The notes under the pieces were generated by a model, which saw only the letters and a list, made by a program, of their open reading frames with translations, was not told the origin of the DNA and made no database searches. From Conus ventricosus (lineage: Eukaryota > Mollusca > Gastropoda > Neogastropoda > Conidae), in NCBI GenBank assembly GCA_018398815.1, contig CM031612.1, positions 3,891,200-3,955,199 of the forward strand: a stretch of 64,000 nucleotides of DNA. Direction: 5' to 3'. This document shows positions 24,230 to 38,180 of this stretch, in pieces (the stretch's first letter is position 1; every line of letters starts with the position of its first letter). The position numbers and the translations under genes are program-made.

Positions 24230-27200
24230 GCACACACTCACACATACCTTTACCTTACAAAATTATCTGCTCCTGAAATCAAAATGCATGCGCGGTTAGA
24301 TTACTGGTTTGCACATGTCCAAAACATGAAAAGGGGATAACATCCTCTCTGAAAATCTCAAAATACTCCCACAAAGACATGCATTTTTCTTAGTCATCTT
24401 TATTTTAAAACGGCCCTGACAGACAGACATTCGATTTAAGTTAGGCATTGTGTGTGTGTCACGTGTATATCTGGAGTGACGACTTTTCACATAAAATCAG
24501 GCATCATGTGTGTGTACAAGTCGATCTCAGTGTACACGTGTATATCTGGAGCGATGACTTTTCACATGAAATGAGGCATGATTGTGTACGAGTCGATCTC
24601 TGTGTGTACGTGTATATCTGGAGCGATGACTTTTAACCCAAAAAAATTAGGCATTATGTGTGTGTATCAGTCAGTCTGCCTGTACACGTGTATATCTGGC
24701 GTGATTCAGCCCTGATGTGGCCCTTTGCGGTCGGCTGGGCTATAAGCAACATTATCTTATCTGGCGTGATGACTTTGCAGGAATTTCCATGTGTGGAACG
24801 AGTCCTGGTTCCGGCGTCTGGATCTGCCCGACGGTTACGATGGCTGGCAGGCCCATGACGCCACACCGCAGGAGCTGAGTGAAGGTCGGGTCCCACTCCG
24901 GCATCGTCTGCTTTACACCCTCTCCCTGCCTCTGTCCTGCATCATCAGTGTGACCAACTCACTGCCTGTGCTTTCTCTCATCATCAGTGTAACCATTTCT
25001 GTCATCACCTGTGTAACCATTTCTGTCATCACCTGTGTAACCATTTCTGTCATCAGTGTCTCTCATCATCAGTGTAACCATTTCTGTCATCATCAGTGTA
25101 ACCATTTCTGTCATCATCAGTGTAACCATTTCTGTCATCAGTGTAACCATTTCTGTCATCATCAGTGTAACCATTTCTGTCATCATCAGTGTAACCATTT
25201 CTGTCATCATCAGTGTAACCATTTCTGTCATCATCAGTGTAACCATTTCTCTCATCATCAGTGTAACCATTTCTCTCATCACCTGTGTAACCATTTCTGT
25301 CATCACCTGTGTGACCAACTCACTGCCTGCGCCTTCTCTCATCACCTGTGTAACCAGACCCCTTTCCGCCTTGTGTGGCATCATTTACCTGACAGACTCG
25401 CTTTGTGCCGTCTCTGGCATCACCTGTCCAACAGCTTCACTCCCTGTCCTTTCTGACACTACCTGTCCGTCCCATCACGTCATTTACCTGACAGACTCGC
25501 TTTGTGCCGTCTCTGGCATCACCTGTCCAACAGCTTCACTCCCTGTCCTTTCTGACACTACCTGTCCGTCCCATCATGTCATTTACCTGACAGACTCGCT
25601 TTGTGCCGTCTGTGGCATCACCTGTCCAACAGCTTCACTCCCTGTCCTTTCTGATATTACCTTTGTGGCATCATTTACCTGACAGACTCGCTTTGTGCCG
25701 TCTCTGGCATCAGCTGTCCAACAGCTTCCTGCCTGTCCTTTCTGACACTACCTGTCCGTCCATCACGTCATTTACCTGACAGACTCGCTTTGTGCTGTCT
25801 CTGGCATCACCTGTCCAACAGCTTCACTCCCTGTCCTTTCTGATATTACCTTTGTGGCGTCATTTACCTGACAGACTCGCTTTGTGCCGTCTCTGGCATC
25901 AGCTGTCCAACAGCTTCCTGCCTGTCCTTTCTGATATTACCTTTGTGGCATCATTTACCTGACAGACTCGCTTTGTGCCGTCTATGGCATCACCTGTCCA
26001 ACAGCTTCACTCCCTGTCCTTTCTGATATTACCTTTGTGGCATCATTTACCTGACAGACTCGCTTTGTGCCGTCTCTGGCATCAGCTGTCCAACAGCTTC
26101 CTGCCTGTCCTTTCTGACACTACCTGTCCGTCCATCACGTCATTTACCTGACAGACTCGCTTTGTGCCGTCTCTGGCATCACCTGTCCAACAGCTTCCTG
26201 CCTGTCCTTTCTGACACTACCTGTCCGTCCATCACGTCATTTACCTGACAGACTCGCTTTGTGCCGTCTATGGCATCACCTGTCCAACAGCTTCACTCCC
26301 TGTCCTTTCTGATATTACCTTTGTGGCGTCATTTACCTGACAGACTTGCTTTGTGCCGTCTATGGCATCACCTGTCCAACAGCTTCACTCCCTGTCCTTT
26401 CTGATATTACCTTTGTGGCATCATTTACCTGACAGACTCGCTTTGTGCCGTCTCTGGCATCACCTGTCCAACAGCTTCACTCCCTGTCCTTTCTGACACT
26501 ACCTGTCCGTCCCATCACGCACCCGGCACTCTCTGGCATCATCTGTCTGTGGCACTCGCTGCCTCTCATGTGTCATGCGTCTGACCGTCATATTCCCTGT
26601 GACAGATGATCAAGTAAACACAGTGATGTGAGGACTGCCTGAAGATTACACTGAGGTTTTAACCATCTGATGAGCTTTGTATCGTTATCGACTTATTTCA
26701 CTGTCTCACTTTGGTAATGAAGGAAAGTATGAAATAAAATAAAAGGAAAAAAAAAACAATTTAGTACATTGATGATCTTTCAGTTTGATAACTCACCATG
26801 AGTTCAGAGAAGCAAGATGTCTGTTGGAAATGAGTCAGTGTTTTCGTCGTGGACTGTTGTCAGACTGAAAAAAAAAAAATGAGGACAATGATCCTGGTGT
26901 GTTGTTCAGGCGTGATGCGTTGTGGGCCGGCCCCCATGAAGGCCATCAAGGAGGGGCATGTGTACCTCAACTTCGACGTGCCCTTCATCTTCAGTGAAGT
27001 CAATGGAGATCGCGTCTACTGGCAGGTGGGTCATGCGGCCGGTGTGTAGCACATGCCTGTGTGTGTTCGTGCTCTCTCTCTCTCTCTCTCACTTTCTGTC
27101 TCTCTTTCACCCATACAGACACGCACACACACACACAAAGAGCGAGTCCTATTGGTCATCAAACCTATACACATGAGGCAGACCCTATCCCTCTCCTTCC

Positions 27201-30200
27201 ACCACCTTTAATATTTCCTTGACTGAATCAGGTACCCATCCACTGCTAGGAGGGTTTGGAGTCAGAAATATCTCATCTCACAAGAGATTCAAACTCATGA
27301 CCAACTCGGCCGGCAAATATTCTAGCCATGTGACCAAGTGTCTGTGCTGTGTTTACCTATAAAATAATCAAAGGGAATCAGAAGTGGAGTTTATAAGTCC
27401 ATGTGTGGTTGGTGTGTGTGTATGTGCGTGTGTGTGTAAGTGTGTGTGTGCGTGTGCATGCACGCATGTGTGTGTTTTATATAAAGAAAAATGAAGACAC
27501 AAATTTGACGAAATTTGTATAGACCAATATTTTCGAAGAATTTCTGGATTTTAGTAAATGAATGGAGTGAATCTGAATAGAAATGAGGATAGACTTGTTT
27601 ATGACTTCCCATCCTGTATCAGCCTCATAAAGAAAGAGGATTTGAAGAGATGTAGGTGAATTGCCTATGTTTCAGACTCATAAAGACAGGATTTGAAGAG
27701 ATGTGGGTGAATTGCCTATGTTTCAGATTCCTAAAGACAGAGGATTTGAAGAGATGTGGGTGAATTGCCTATGTTTCAGCCTCATAAAGACAGAGGATTT
27801 GAAGAGATGGGGTGAACTGCCTATGTTTCAGATTCCTAAAGACAGAGGATTTGAAGAGATGGGGTGAATTGCCTATGTTTCAGCCTCATAAAGACAGAGG
27901 ATTTGAAGAGATGTGGGTGAATTGCCTATGTTTCAGATTCCTAAAGACAGAGGATTTGAAGAGATGTGGGTGAATTGCCTATGTTTCAGATTCCTAAAGA
28001 CAGAGGATTTGAAGAGATGTGGGTGAATTGCTTATGTTTCAGCCTCATAAAGACAGAGGATTTGAAGAGATGGGGTGAATTGCCTATGTTTCAGATTCCT
28101 AAAGACAGAGGATTTGAAGAGATGGGGTGAATTGCCTATGTTTCAGCCTCCTAAAGACAGAGGATTTGAAGAGTTGTGGGTGAATTGCCTATGTTTCAGA
28201 TTCCTAAAGACAGAGGATTTGAAGAGATGTGGGTGAATTGCCGATGTTTCAGCCTCATAAAGACAGAGGATTTGAAGAGATGGGATGAATTGCCTATGTT
28301 TCAGCCTCATAAAGACAGAGGATTTGAAGAGATGGGGTGAATTGCCTATGTTTCAGCCTCATAAAGACAGAGGATTTGAAGAGATGGGGTGAATTGCCTA
28401 TGTTTCAGCCTCATAAAGACAGAGGATTTGAAGAGATGGGGTGAATTGCCTATGTTTCAGCCTCATAAAGACAGAGGATTTGAAGAGATGGGGTGAATTG
28501 CCTATGTTTCAGCCTCATAAAGACAGAGGATTTGAAGAGATGGGATGAATTGCCTGTGTTTCAGCCTCATAAAGACAGAGGATTTGAAGAGATGTGGGTG
28601 AATTGCCTATGTTTCAGCCTCATAAAGACAGAGGATTTGAAGAGATGTGGGTGAATTGCCTATGTTTCAGCCTCATAAAGACAGAGGATTTGAAGAGATG
28701 TGGGTGAATTGCCTATGTTTCAGACTGGTGGATACAGAGAGGCTGTGAAGTGATTTTGGAGAATTGTCTTGCCGTGTTTCAGCAACATGAGGACGGAGAC
28801 TCCGAGGTGTTGTACATCAACTCCCATGCTGTGGGCAAGAACATCAGCACCAAGCGGCTGGGCACTTGTGACAGAGAGGACCTGACCCTGGCCTATAAAT
28901 ACCCTGAGGGTCAGTATTGCCCTTGCCTATTACATGTACCTGGCTTTGACGAGATTTATGATTCCATCTCTCTTTGTTACTGCTTCGTGGTAGTGTCCAT
29001 GGTTATTGTGATTCTTTTTTGCTCTTGATTCAGATTTATGATTCCATCTGTCTTTGTTAATGCTTCGTGGTAGTGTCCATGGTTATTGTGATTCTTTTTT
29101 TTGCTCTTGATTCAGATTTATGATTCCATCTGTCTTTGTTAATGCTTCGTGGTGGTGTCCATGGTTATTGCGATTCTTTTTTTTTTTTGCTCTTGGTTCT
29201 ATCCGTTGACAGAGACCATCATAATGATCATCCTTCACCTTGCCTGCCTTTGTCGTTACGTCTTCATGGCAGCGTTCATCATTATGGTGATGCTTTTGTA
29301 GTAAATTCTTTCTGTTGGTAGTTCCGGGAATTTTCCATCTCCTTATCACCGTCATCATTGTTATTTGTTTTGCTGTCTGTTATTAGGGTCAAGGCAAACA
29401 ATTGTAAATGCAGCGTGGGATGGGGGAAAAAAAAAACATGGATCTGGCAAGGGATTGATCATGGGAAGTGGAACAGTGATTTCAATAGCAGTTGGCCTGA
29501 TGGGCATGCGGGCTGCCTAAATTAAAACATGCTGATTTGTGAGGAAAAGGAAGAGGATCTGTAGAGTTCCATGCCAGTCTCAGGCTGTATGACAGGGATG
29601 TGCTCTACGCTTACTTCCAGAATATATCCATGGCGTCTACTAAGCTCAAGAGATAACAGACACCTGCAGTGTCGGTAAGGAGATTATAACAACACTTTTG
29701 GCGTCATATACTTTACCATGTCAGACCATAGCATTCAACGGCAGTTAGTCAGCTCTGTCAGGCCGAAGATTTTTGTGGCTAATGCAGTAATAAGACAGTC
29801 ACGTGACGCCCACCCTACTTCCACCATGCGCAGAAAGCCGAGGTGCACTTCCTGTTCCTCATTCTCCTTCGGCCTCCCGTCCAAGCAAGATAAGTCTTGT
29901 GCTCTGTCTCGCTTGCAGGGCTGTGGTAGGAGCTTATCCGTGCCAGAAAGTCACAAATAAAACATGGGAATTGAACCCATGATCGACCAGTCCGTAATTC
30001 GGAACTCTAACCACCACGCCAAGGCAGGTGATCCCCTCTTATTCTTGGATGTTGTATTTTTTTGGCCTGCGTTGGTGGTTATCAGTTCCCCTCCTTTCCA
30101 AACTCCTGGTCATGTGTTGTACTGGTTTTGGAAGCGCTGTATTATGATGTCGCATGGGTGAAACCACACATCCGGAATCCGGATTTCGTATTGGCCGTTT

Positions 30201-33200
30201 GTCCGGAAATCCAGACATTGGCGTGCGTTGCGGTCGATTTTCCTTTTTGGGGTAGTTTTCGGTTAAGCTGTGTTCTTGAACAACTCGCGCATTGTGCCGT
30301 CCAAGTTGTTTCAAAACTTGTCTTCCGATTTGCGCCACATTCACGATAGCCTACAGCGTGTGTTCATCCGTCTTCACGTCGCAACGATCCCGTCGACCTA
30401 GATCTAGTCTGAATCTGCTGCACTTCATTCTCTTCTTTCAGCACGGTGCCGTTTGTGGCTATGAATGAAGACACGTCGCTGATCGATGCTTCCGTCCCCA
30501 ACAAATGGTGTTGGCGATGGCTGGATGAAACAAATGGTGTTGGCGATGGCTGGATGAAACAAATGGTGTTGGCGATGGCTGGATGAAAGAGGTCTTGGCG
30601 ATGGCTGGATGAAACAAATGGTGTTGGCGATGGCTGGATGAAAGAGGTCTTGGCGATGGCTGGATGAAACAAATGGTGTTGGCGATGGCTGGATGAAACA
30701 AATGGTGTTGGCGATGGCTGGATGAAACAAATAGTGTTGGCGATGGCTGGATGAAACAAATGGTGTTGGCAATGGCTGGATGAAAGAGGTCTTGGCGATG
30801 GCTGGATGAAAGAGGTCTTGGCGATGGCTGGATGAAAGAGGTCTTGGCGATGGCTGGATGAAAGAGGTCTTGGCGATGGCTGGATGAAAGAGGTCTTGGC
30901 GATGGCTGGATGAAAGAGGTCTTGGCGATGGCTGGATGAAACAAATGGTGTTGGCGATGGCTGGATGAAAGAGGTGTTGGCGATGGCTGGATGAAAGAGG
31001 TGTTGGCGATGGCTGGATGAAAGAGGTGTTGGCGATGGCTGGATGAAGAGGTGTTGGCGATGGCTGGATGAAAGAGGTCTTGGCGATGGCTGGATGAAAG
31101 AGGTCTTGGCGATGGCTGGATGAAAGAGGTCTTGGCGATGGCTGGATGAAAGAGGTCTTGGCGATGGCTGGATGAAAGAGGTCCAGACAATAATGGCGTG
31201 ATTTCCATTATGCTGGTTTCGTGATTTTTATTATTCTGTACGATTCACAAGTTTTCTTTTCATTTTTCCCTTTTTTTTTGCGGGGGGGGGGGGGGGGGGG
31301 GGGGGGACAGCATAAGTTACTCTGGGACAAAACATTAATCTTGTTTCACATATAAAAAACATGCTGAAAGTACCTCAAAATGGTCTGATTTTAATAACGA
31401 AAATGTAAAAATGCTTCAGCTTCAGGGGGCTTTGCCACCTGACCCCCAACAAGGGGCTCTGCCCTTTGACCCCGCCAGGGGGCCTCCTGGACCCCCTACC
31501 TTTCAGGATTTCCAATTTTCATCGGTTTCACCCATGTGATGTGTTTCCTCAGCTTTTCAGTGGTTGGCTTCTCCTCTTCTTTTCTTCAGGCTTTTGGCGT
31601 GTCTGTATGCTGCACTGAAAAAAAAACCCACTTCCTAGGAGTTCATTTGAATGCTCGCGAACTTAAGCACACAAGCTGTCTTTGCATTCTACGCTCTGAA
31701 GCTTCTTTAATAGATATTTTGGTGCACTAAAAACATTTCGTGCGCGTATGTTAATTTTGATCTTATTAGAGATTTACATAGATAAATCGGAGCTTAATCT
31801 AGAGCGCGGGATTGGTACAATCCCCCAAAATCTGTTCCTTCCCGCAATTATCGAGTCTTAACGCGGGCAGACTCCCGCACAGTTGCAGGACTGCCCGCCC
31901 TGTTCACTGATCATTGCGGGCGCTGGTTTGTCGTCTGCTTGAAAAACTGAAACTAGGACTGAGCAGGAGCGAAGGATTTGTTGATATTTCATTGGCTGTT
32001 AGTGTAAATCAACCAATCGGCGGCGTTCATCTCCTCCATCTCGATCACCGACAAGAAGTTGCGAGCGTTTAAGGCGCCATATTGGATATTTTCCAAAATG
32101 AAGCGTGCACTTTGACTTTCGTGGAGGAAAAGTGAGGAAAAAAAAAAGATTCTGTGCAATGCGAGGGTGGAGAAGATCATGAAGAAACCGCAGTTATTTA
32201 ATCTAGATGATTTGATCAAGGTGTGTTGAAGTCTGTGTAATAAGGGGGAGGAGGTATGTAAAGGGTTGGGGGGGGGGGGGGGGATGCCCCCCTTTTTTTA
32301 TATGAGGGGGGGGACTGCCCCCTTTTTTTATATGAGGGGGGGACTGCCCCCCTTTTTAAAAATTCCTAGATTAAGCTCTGATAAATTAGAGTGGACGTAT
32401 CTTTTCCCCATCTCTTTGTACTCACAATTTTGGGAGAATTTATAGTTTCTTAATATCTTATTCTTATGAGGGTACTTTTAAGTGAGTCAGTCATTTACCT
32501 ACTGCTAAATCTACATAAAATGTATGAAAGGACCATCTTCATCGGTCCCCTACCCCTCACTCTTCTCCCCCACATCAAAACCATTTGTAGTTTTCTAGCT
32601 TTATCATTAGGGTTTGGTTTGTTTGTTTTTAGGTTGATGAGGTGGTGTCTTTTTGGTCGTCTTTTTTTCCCCGTCTAATATCACCTAGAGTAGATAGACG
32701 TTGAATTTGAAACTAACATACAAGTTGTCTTTCAATCAAACTTGTCCTGTCATTTCAGGGTCAGCTGACGAGCGTCGAGTGGTGGAGTTTGCCAACCGCT
32801 TCAGCCGAATCTCCAGCGAAAACATCTACAAGCGAGAGAAGAAGAATGATGTCAAGTTCAAACTTGACGTGGCTGATACCATGATTGGCGATGACATCAA
32901 AGTCACCTTTAAAGTAATGAACAAGAGCGGGAGAGAAGAGGTCGGTGCGAGGTCGGATGTCATTGATCAGCACGTTCTACACTGGGGTCCCGGGGAAGAG
33001 GGTGGCTGGAAACCGTACCAGCTGGAACTGGACCCTGATGAGGGTATGGGCAGAGAGAAGGGGAGAATACAAGTGTGTGTGTGTGTGTGTGGAGAGAAAG
33101 GGCAGATGTCCTGGTGCATGTGCGTTATATGTGCAGACCTGTTCACCTATATTATTTCACTGTATTTCTCACACATTTGGGAAAGTTATAGTGAACTAGA

Positions 33201-36200
33201 AGAGAAAAACATGCGGACAAAAATTCTGGAGACAAAATGTTTTTGAGTGGGAATTGCGCGTGTGGAGTGCAATCATGGCTGTGGTGTTCAAAGAAATGGC
33301 AGCTGTGGCCAACTTCTGCATGTGGCATGATGTTAGTGTCTGTTGCTTTGACAGCATGCCCTGAAACCAAAGAAAGAAAACAATGGCGAGAGAGCATGAG
33401 CTTGCGCTAAAGTTTGCTGGTGAATCAGGTTTTAAACTAGATGGTATTGGAAAGAACCTATTTTACTTTAGTTAATGCAGTATTAGGTGGTTACTACTGG
33501 GAAGAAGCATCTCTAATGTTACAGCAGGTGAAAAAGAAATGAATGCCTCCTCTTCCTCACCCTTCTTCTCCTCCAAATTTGGAATTTTGTACACATTCTT
33601 TGTAGAAAATATCAGCCCTGATGTGGCCCTTTGCGGTCGGCTGGGCTATAAGCAACATTATCTTATCTTGTAGAAAATATGCTCGTTTTTGTTTTAAAAA
33701 TTTTTTTTTTTTAAATCAGTTTTAGGGTAAAAAGGTCTGTATGTGTGCTGTAAGTTATTACAGGAAGACAGGTTTCTTTGTGCTTAGGAGTATGTTGTAT
33801 ATGTGCAAGATTTCTTTGGAAGATAAGTGTTTATGTGGGTTGTGAGTGTGTGTGCTGTTTGCAGTTGCAATATGTGTTCTAGGAAAAGAAGGGACAGAGA
33901 GAGAAACGAATCAAAAGCCTCAGCAAGGGAAGTCAACAAAGTTTCTTTTAGTCGTGCTGTGACGTGACCAAAGCCAAGGATTAGCAGAGACATGACATTG
34001 GTGACCTGGTGTGTGTTGTTACAGAGAAGACTGTGGAACTGGTGGCCACGGCCAAGGATTAGCAGAGACATGACATTGGTGACCTGGTGTGTGTTGTTAC
34101 AGAGACGACTGTGGAACTGGTGGCCACGGTCAAGGATTAGCAGAGACATGACATTGGTGACTGGTGTGTGTTGTTACAGAGAAGACTGTGGAACTGGTGG
34201 CCACGGCCAAGGACTACCAGAACAAGCTGAACCCGAGGCCAGCTTGCAGCTGTCCGTGGCCTTCGAGGTGGCGGGCACCAAGCAGCACTACGTCACCTCA
34301 CAGGCCATCACCCTGGACAAACCCTGCCTGGAGATCACCGTGAGTGACGGCTCGGTGACTGTGTACACAAGGGAAAGAGCAGATGTGTGTGAAGGGCAAG
34401 GGCAGGCTTGTGCGAGAGGGAAGGTTAGGTTTGGTCTGGAAATGAAGGATAGGTTTGTATGAAAGGGGAAGGACGAGTGTGTTGGATAGTGAAGGATTTT
34501 GTTTTCTTTTTCTTCTGTCTCGTCTTCCAAGCCAGTTCAGTGGCGTTGCAACCACGCCACCTGATCTAGCTCCCTGTCCACAGCCACGGCCTGATTTGCC
34601 CAGCCTTAGCCTCTGCAAAGATGGCCCATAGGGAGGCACTCGATTCAAGTTGTCGTGAGGCAACCCACCGGAGGAGACACTGCACTGCTGCCGAGTCATG
34701 TAGATGGTGTCCGGCGGTGCCCATTCTAATCCAGCATAACGCTGTATAACTTCTACAATGCTTTCTTCTGACAACAATGATCGCTTAGTTGGAGAGCCAG
34801 GTGAGCGAGCTTAAACACCATGACTTTGCTAATACTGGTGATTCCGACAGAACCTCATCCAGGGCACACATGTGGAAAGGAAATGGAAACCGAGGTCACC
34901 AAGAGAACAGGGCAGACAAGAAGGACCACAGGCACCGACTCCTCTTTATGCTGATGGAGGAGGAGAAGAATGATGGAGATGATGCTATGGATTTCCATGT
35001 CGGTCCGAAAAATGTATGACAGGGCTGTATTCTATGCATCCTTTCATAACATATCTTGGCATCAACCAGCCCTGAGAGATACAGACACCTGCAGTGTTGG
35101 TCTAGAAATTTGAGCAACTTTTTTTAGAGACACTTCCATTAAGTGCATGAAAATCTGCTGTATGGTCTCAGTCTTACCAGGTTGAGCCCACAGCAAACTC
35201 AGCTGTGGGTAGGAGCTGGTTGGGGCAGAAAAATCCCACACAGAAATGGCTCTGCTGGAAAGTGAATCCACGACCTCCAAACCAGGAGTCCATGACACGG
35301 ATCAGTGTGTCACAGTGGCTGGGGTGAAGGGTGAATTTGTGGTTGAAAGGGAAGAATAAGTTTGTGTGAAAGGGAAGGGTAGGTTTGTGTGAAAGGGAAG
35401 GGTAGGTTTGTGTGAAATGGAAGAATAAGTTTGTGTGAAAGGGAAGGGTAGGTTTGTGTGAAAGGGAAGGGTAGGTTTGTGTGACAGGGAAGAATTAGTT
35501 TGTGTGAAAGGGAAGAATAAGTTTGTGTGAAAGGGAAGGGTAGGTTTGTGTGACAGGGACGGGTAGGTTTGTGTGACAGGGAAGGGTAGGTTTGTGTGAA
35601 AGGGAAGGGTAGGTTTGTGTGAAAGGGAAGAATTAGTTTGTGTGAAAGGGAAGAATAAGTTTGTGTGAAAGGGAAGGGTAGGTTTGTGTGAAATGGAAGA
35701 ATAAGTTTGTGTGAAAGGGAAGGGTAGGTTTGTGTGAAAGGGAAGGGTTGGTTTGTGTGAAAGGGAAGGGTAGGTTTGTGTGAAAGGGAAGAATTAGTTT
35801 GTGTGAAAGGGAAGAATTAGTTTGTGTGAAAGGGAAGAATAAGTTTGTGTGACAGAGAAGGGTAGGTTTATGTGACAGGGAAGGGTAGGTTTGTGCGAAA
35901 GGGAAGCTAGATTTGTGTGAAAGGGAAGGGTGGGTTTGTGTGAAAGGGAATGATAGGTTTGTGTGACAGGGAAGGGTAGGTTTGTGTGAAAGGGAAGGGT
36001 AGGTTTGTGTGAAAGGGAAGGATAGGTTTGTGTGATAGGGAAGGGTAGGTTTGTGTGACAGGGAAGGGTAGGTTTGTGTGACAGGGAAGGGTAGGTTTCT
36101 GTGACAGGGAAGGGTAGGTTTGTGTGAAAGGGAAGGGTAGGTTTGTGTGAAAGGGAAGGATAGGTTTGTGTGACAGGGAAGGGTAGGTTTGTGTGACAGG

Positions 36201-37886
36201 GAAGGGTAGGTTTGTGTGAAAGGGAAGGGCAGGTTTGTGTGAAAGGGAAGCTAGATTTGTGTGAAAGGGCATGGTAAGTTTGTGTGAAAGGGAAGGGTAG
36301 GTTTGTGTGAAGGGAAGTGTAGTTTTGTGTGAAAGGGAAGTGTAGATTTGTGTGAAAGAAAAGGATATGTGTGTGTGAAATGAATGGGTGGGTGAATGTG
36401 AAAGGGAAGTGTAGTTTTGTGTGAAAGGGAAGGATAAGTTTGTGTGACAGGGAAGGATAAGTTTGTGTGAAAGGGAAGGGTAGGTTTGTGTGAAAGGGAA
36501 GGGTAGGTTTGTGTGACAGGGAAGGATAAGTTTGTGTGAAAGGGAAGGGTAGGTTTGTGTGAAAGGGAAGGGTAGGTTTGTGTGAAAGGGAAGAATAAGT
36601 TTGTGTGAAAGGGAAGGGTAGGTTTGTGTGAAAGGGAAGGGTAGGTTTGTGTGAAAGGGAAGAATAGGTTTGTGTGAAAGGGAAGGGTAGGTTTGTGTGA
36701 AAGGGAAGGGTAGGTTTGTGTGAAAGGGAAGAATAAGTTTGTGTGAAAGGGAAGGGTGGGTTTGTGTGACAGTGAAGGATAGGTTTGTGTGAAAGGGAAG
36801 GATAGGTTGGGGGCCGGAATAGCTCAGTTGACAGAGCGCCGGACTCGTGATTCTGGGGTTGCGGGTTCAAATTTCGGTACATGGGGAATTTTTCCCTCGG
36901 AGTTGACATTGGTTCTGACTCCATTCCCCATACAGTCCTTCGAATGAGAATATAAACTGAGGTTCCGTGTGTGAACGCACACAACATCTTGCACACACGT
37001 AAAATCCCATCACCAACTTTCGGAAGAGAAGGCCAGTTTGGCCGTTGGTATGGATGACACGTTACACATAGCATGCACCTTCCCCGAAGATAGCTGCCTT
37101 AATGGCGGGACAAAAAAACAGTCATACACACAAAACTCCACTGCCTGTCTATACAGGCCCGGCAGTGTCCGCAGGAGTATCAGCCTGCGTACGCAGAAAG
37201 AAAGAAAAGAAAAGGAAGAATAGTTTTGTGTTAAAAGGAAGGATGGATAAACTGGCGTGAAAGGGAAGGAATTTGAGTATGACAGGAAAGTGTGTGGGCA
37301 TATGAAAGGAAAAGATGGATCGGTTTAAAAGGAGGGATCAGCGGATTAGTATTACAACAAGATCAGACAAAGTGAAAAAAAAAAAAAAAATGCTGATCAG
37401 TTTGACCACAAAAAAAAAGAGAAAGAATTGATTCAATTTTTTTTTATTTTTTTTAGGTTTTAATCTGGCTAGATAATTTCTTCTTATCCCTCTGGGTATG
37501 ACGCAGTCTTTGTGTTGTTTCTTTGCTGCCTACCACAGGTACCTGAAGGGATGAAAACGGCCACAGACTATGAGGGCACCGTCAAGTTCACTAACCCTCT
37601 TAACATCAGTCTGACCAATGGAGCAATCAACCTAGAGGGTGCTTCTGTCGTTTCGGCCGACTCTCACGAGTTTCAGTGAGTTTGTTTGTCTGGGGGCTCT
37701 GAGTGTACTTTCAAGTTTGATATGCTCCTTGTACCAATGAAAAACTGCTCATGTAATGGGACAAGGGTATTGAATTCTGTGAATATTATGGTCGTACTGT
37801 GAATTGGCGGCTGGTGTGTAGGTATTTTAAATTATTATTTGGATCGAGTGACTTTCCATACTCATGCATGCTCAAGGTGCATGCAT

Positions 37887-37956
<70 letters not shown>

Positions 37957-38121
37957 ACACGTGCACGCACACACAGTTTCACATCATCATGCCCCACCTT
38001 ATTCTCCAAAAATCCCTAACTTGTCTTTCCTTTGGAAGAGCATTCCAAGAGAGAAATCTTCCTCTCTCTCTCTCTCTCACAGACACTCGCACTCAAATAT
38101 ATGCACACACACACACATCTG

Positions 38122-38180
<59 letters not shown>

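Larger units (their letters stand above)
30145..31544 (+). mobile_element. hAT-like transposon 3 with internal array
   Basis: Ends catgggtgaaacc (30153) and ggtttcacccatg (to 31536) are inverted. Flanks tgatgtcg / tgatgtgt could be an 8-bp TSD with two differences. Contains a short frame [20 protein letters not shown] from 30463 and a GC-rich 3' subterminal region (gacccccaacaaggggctc). Confidence 0.6.

Noticed and set aside
30459..31208. 249-codon minus-strand ORF ([16 protein letters not shown] repeats)
   Set aside because: Reverse of the 26/29-bp array within transposon 3; the coding relic is on the + strand.
35794..37074. 426-codon minus-strand ORF ([16 protein letters not shown] repeats)
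   Set aside because: Runs through the 23-bp array and into a SINE-A; repeat artefact.
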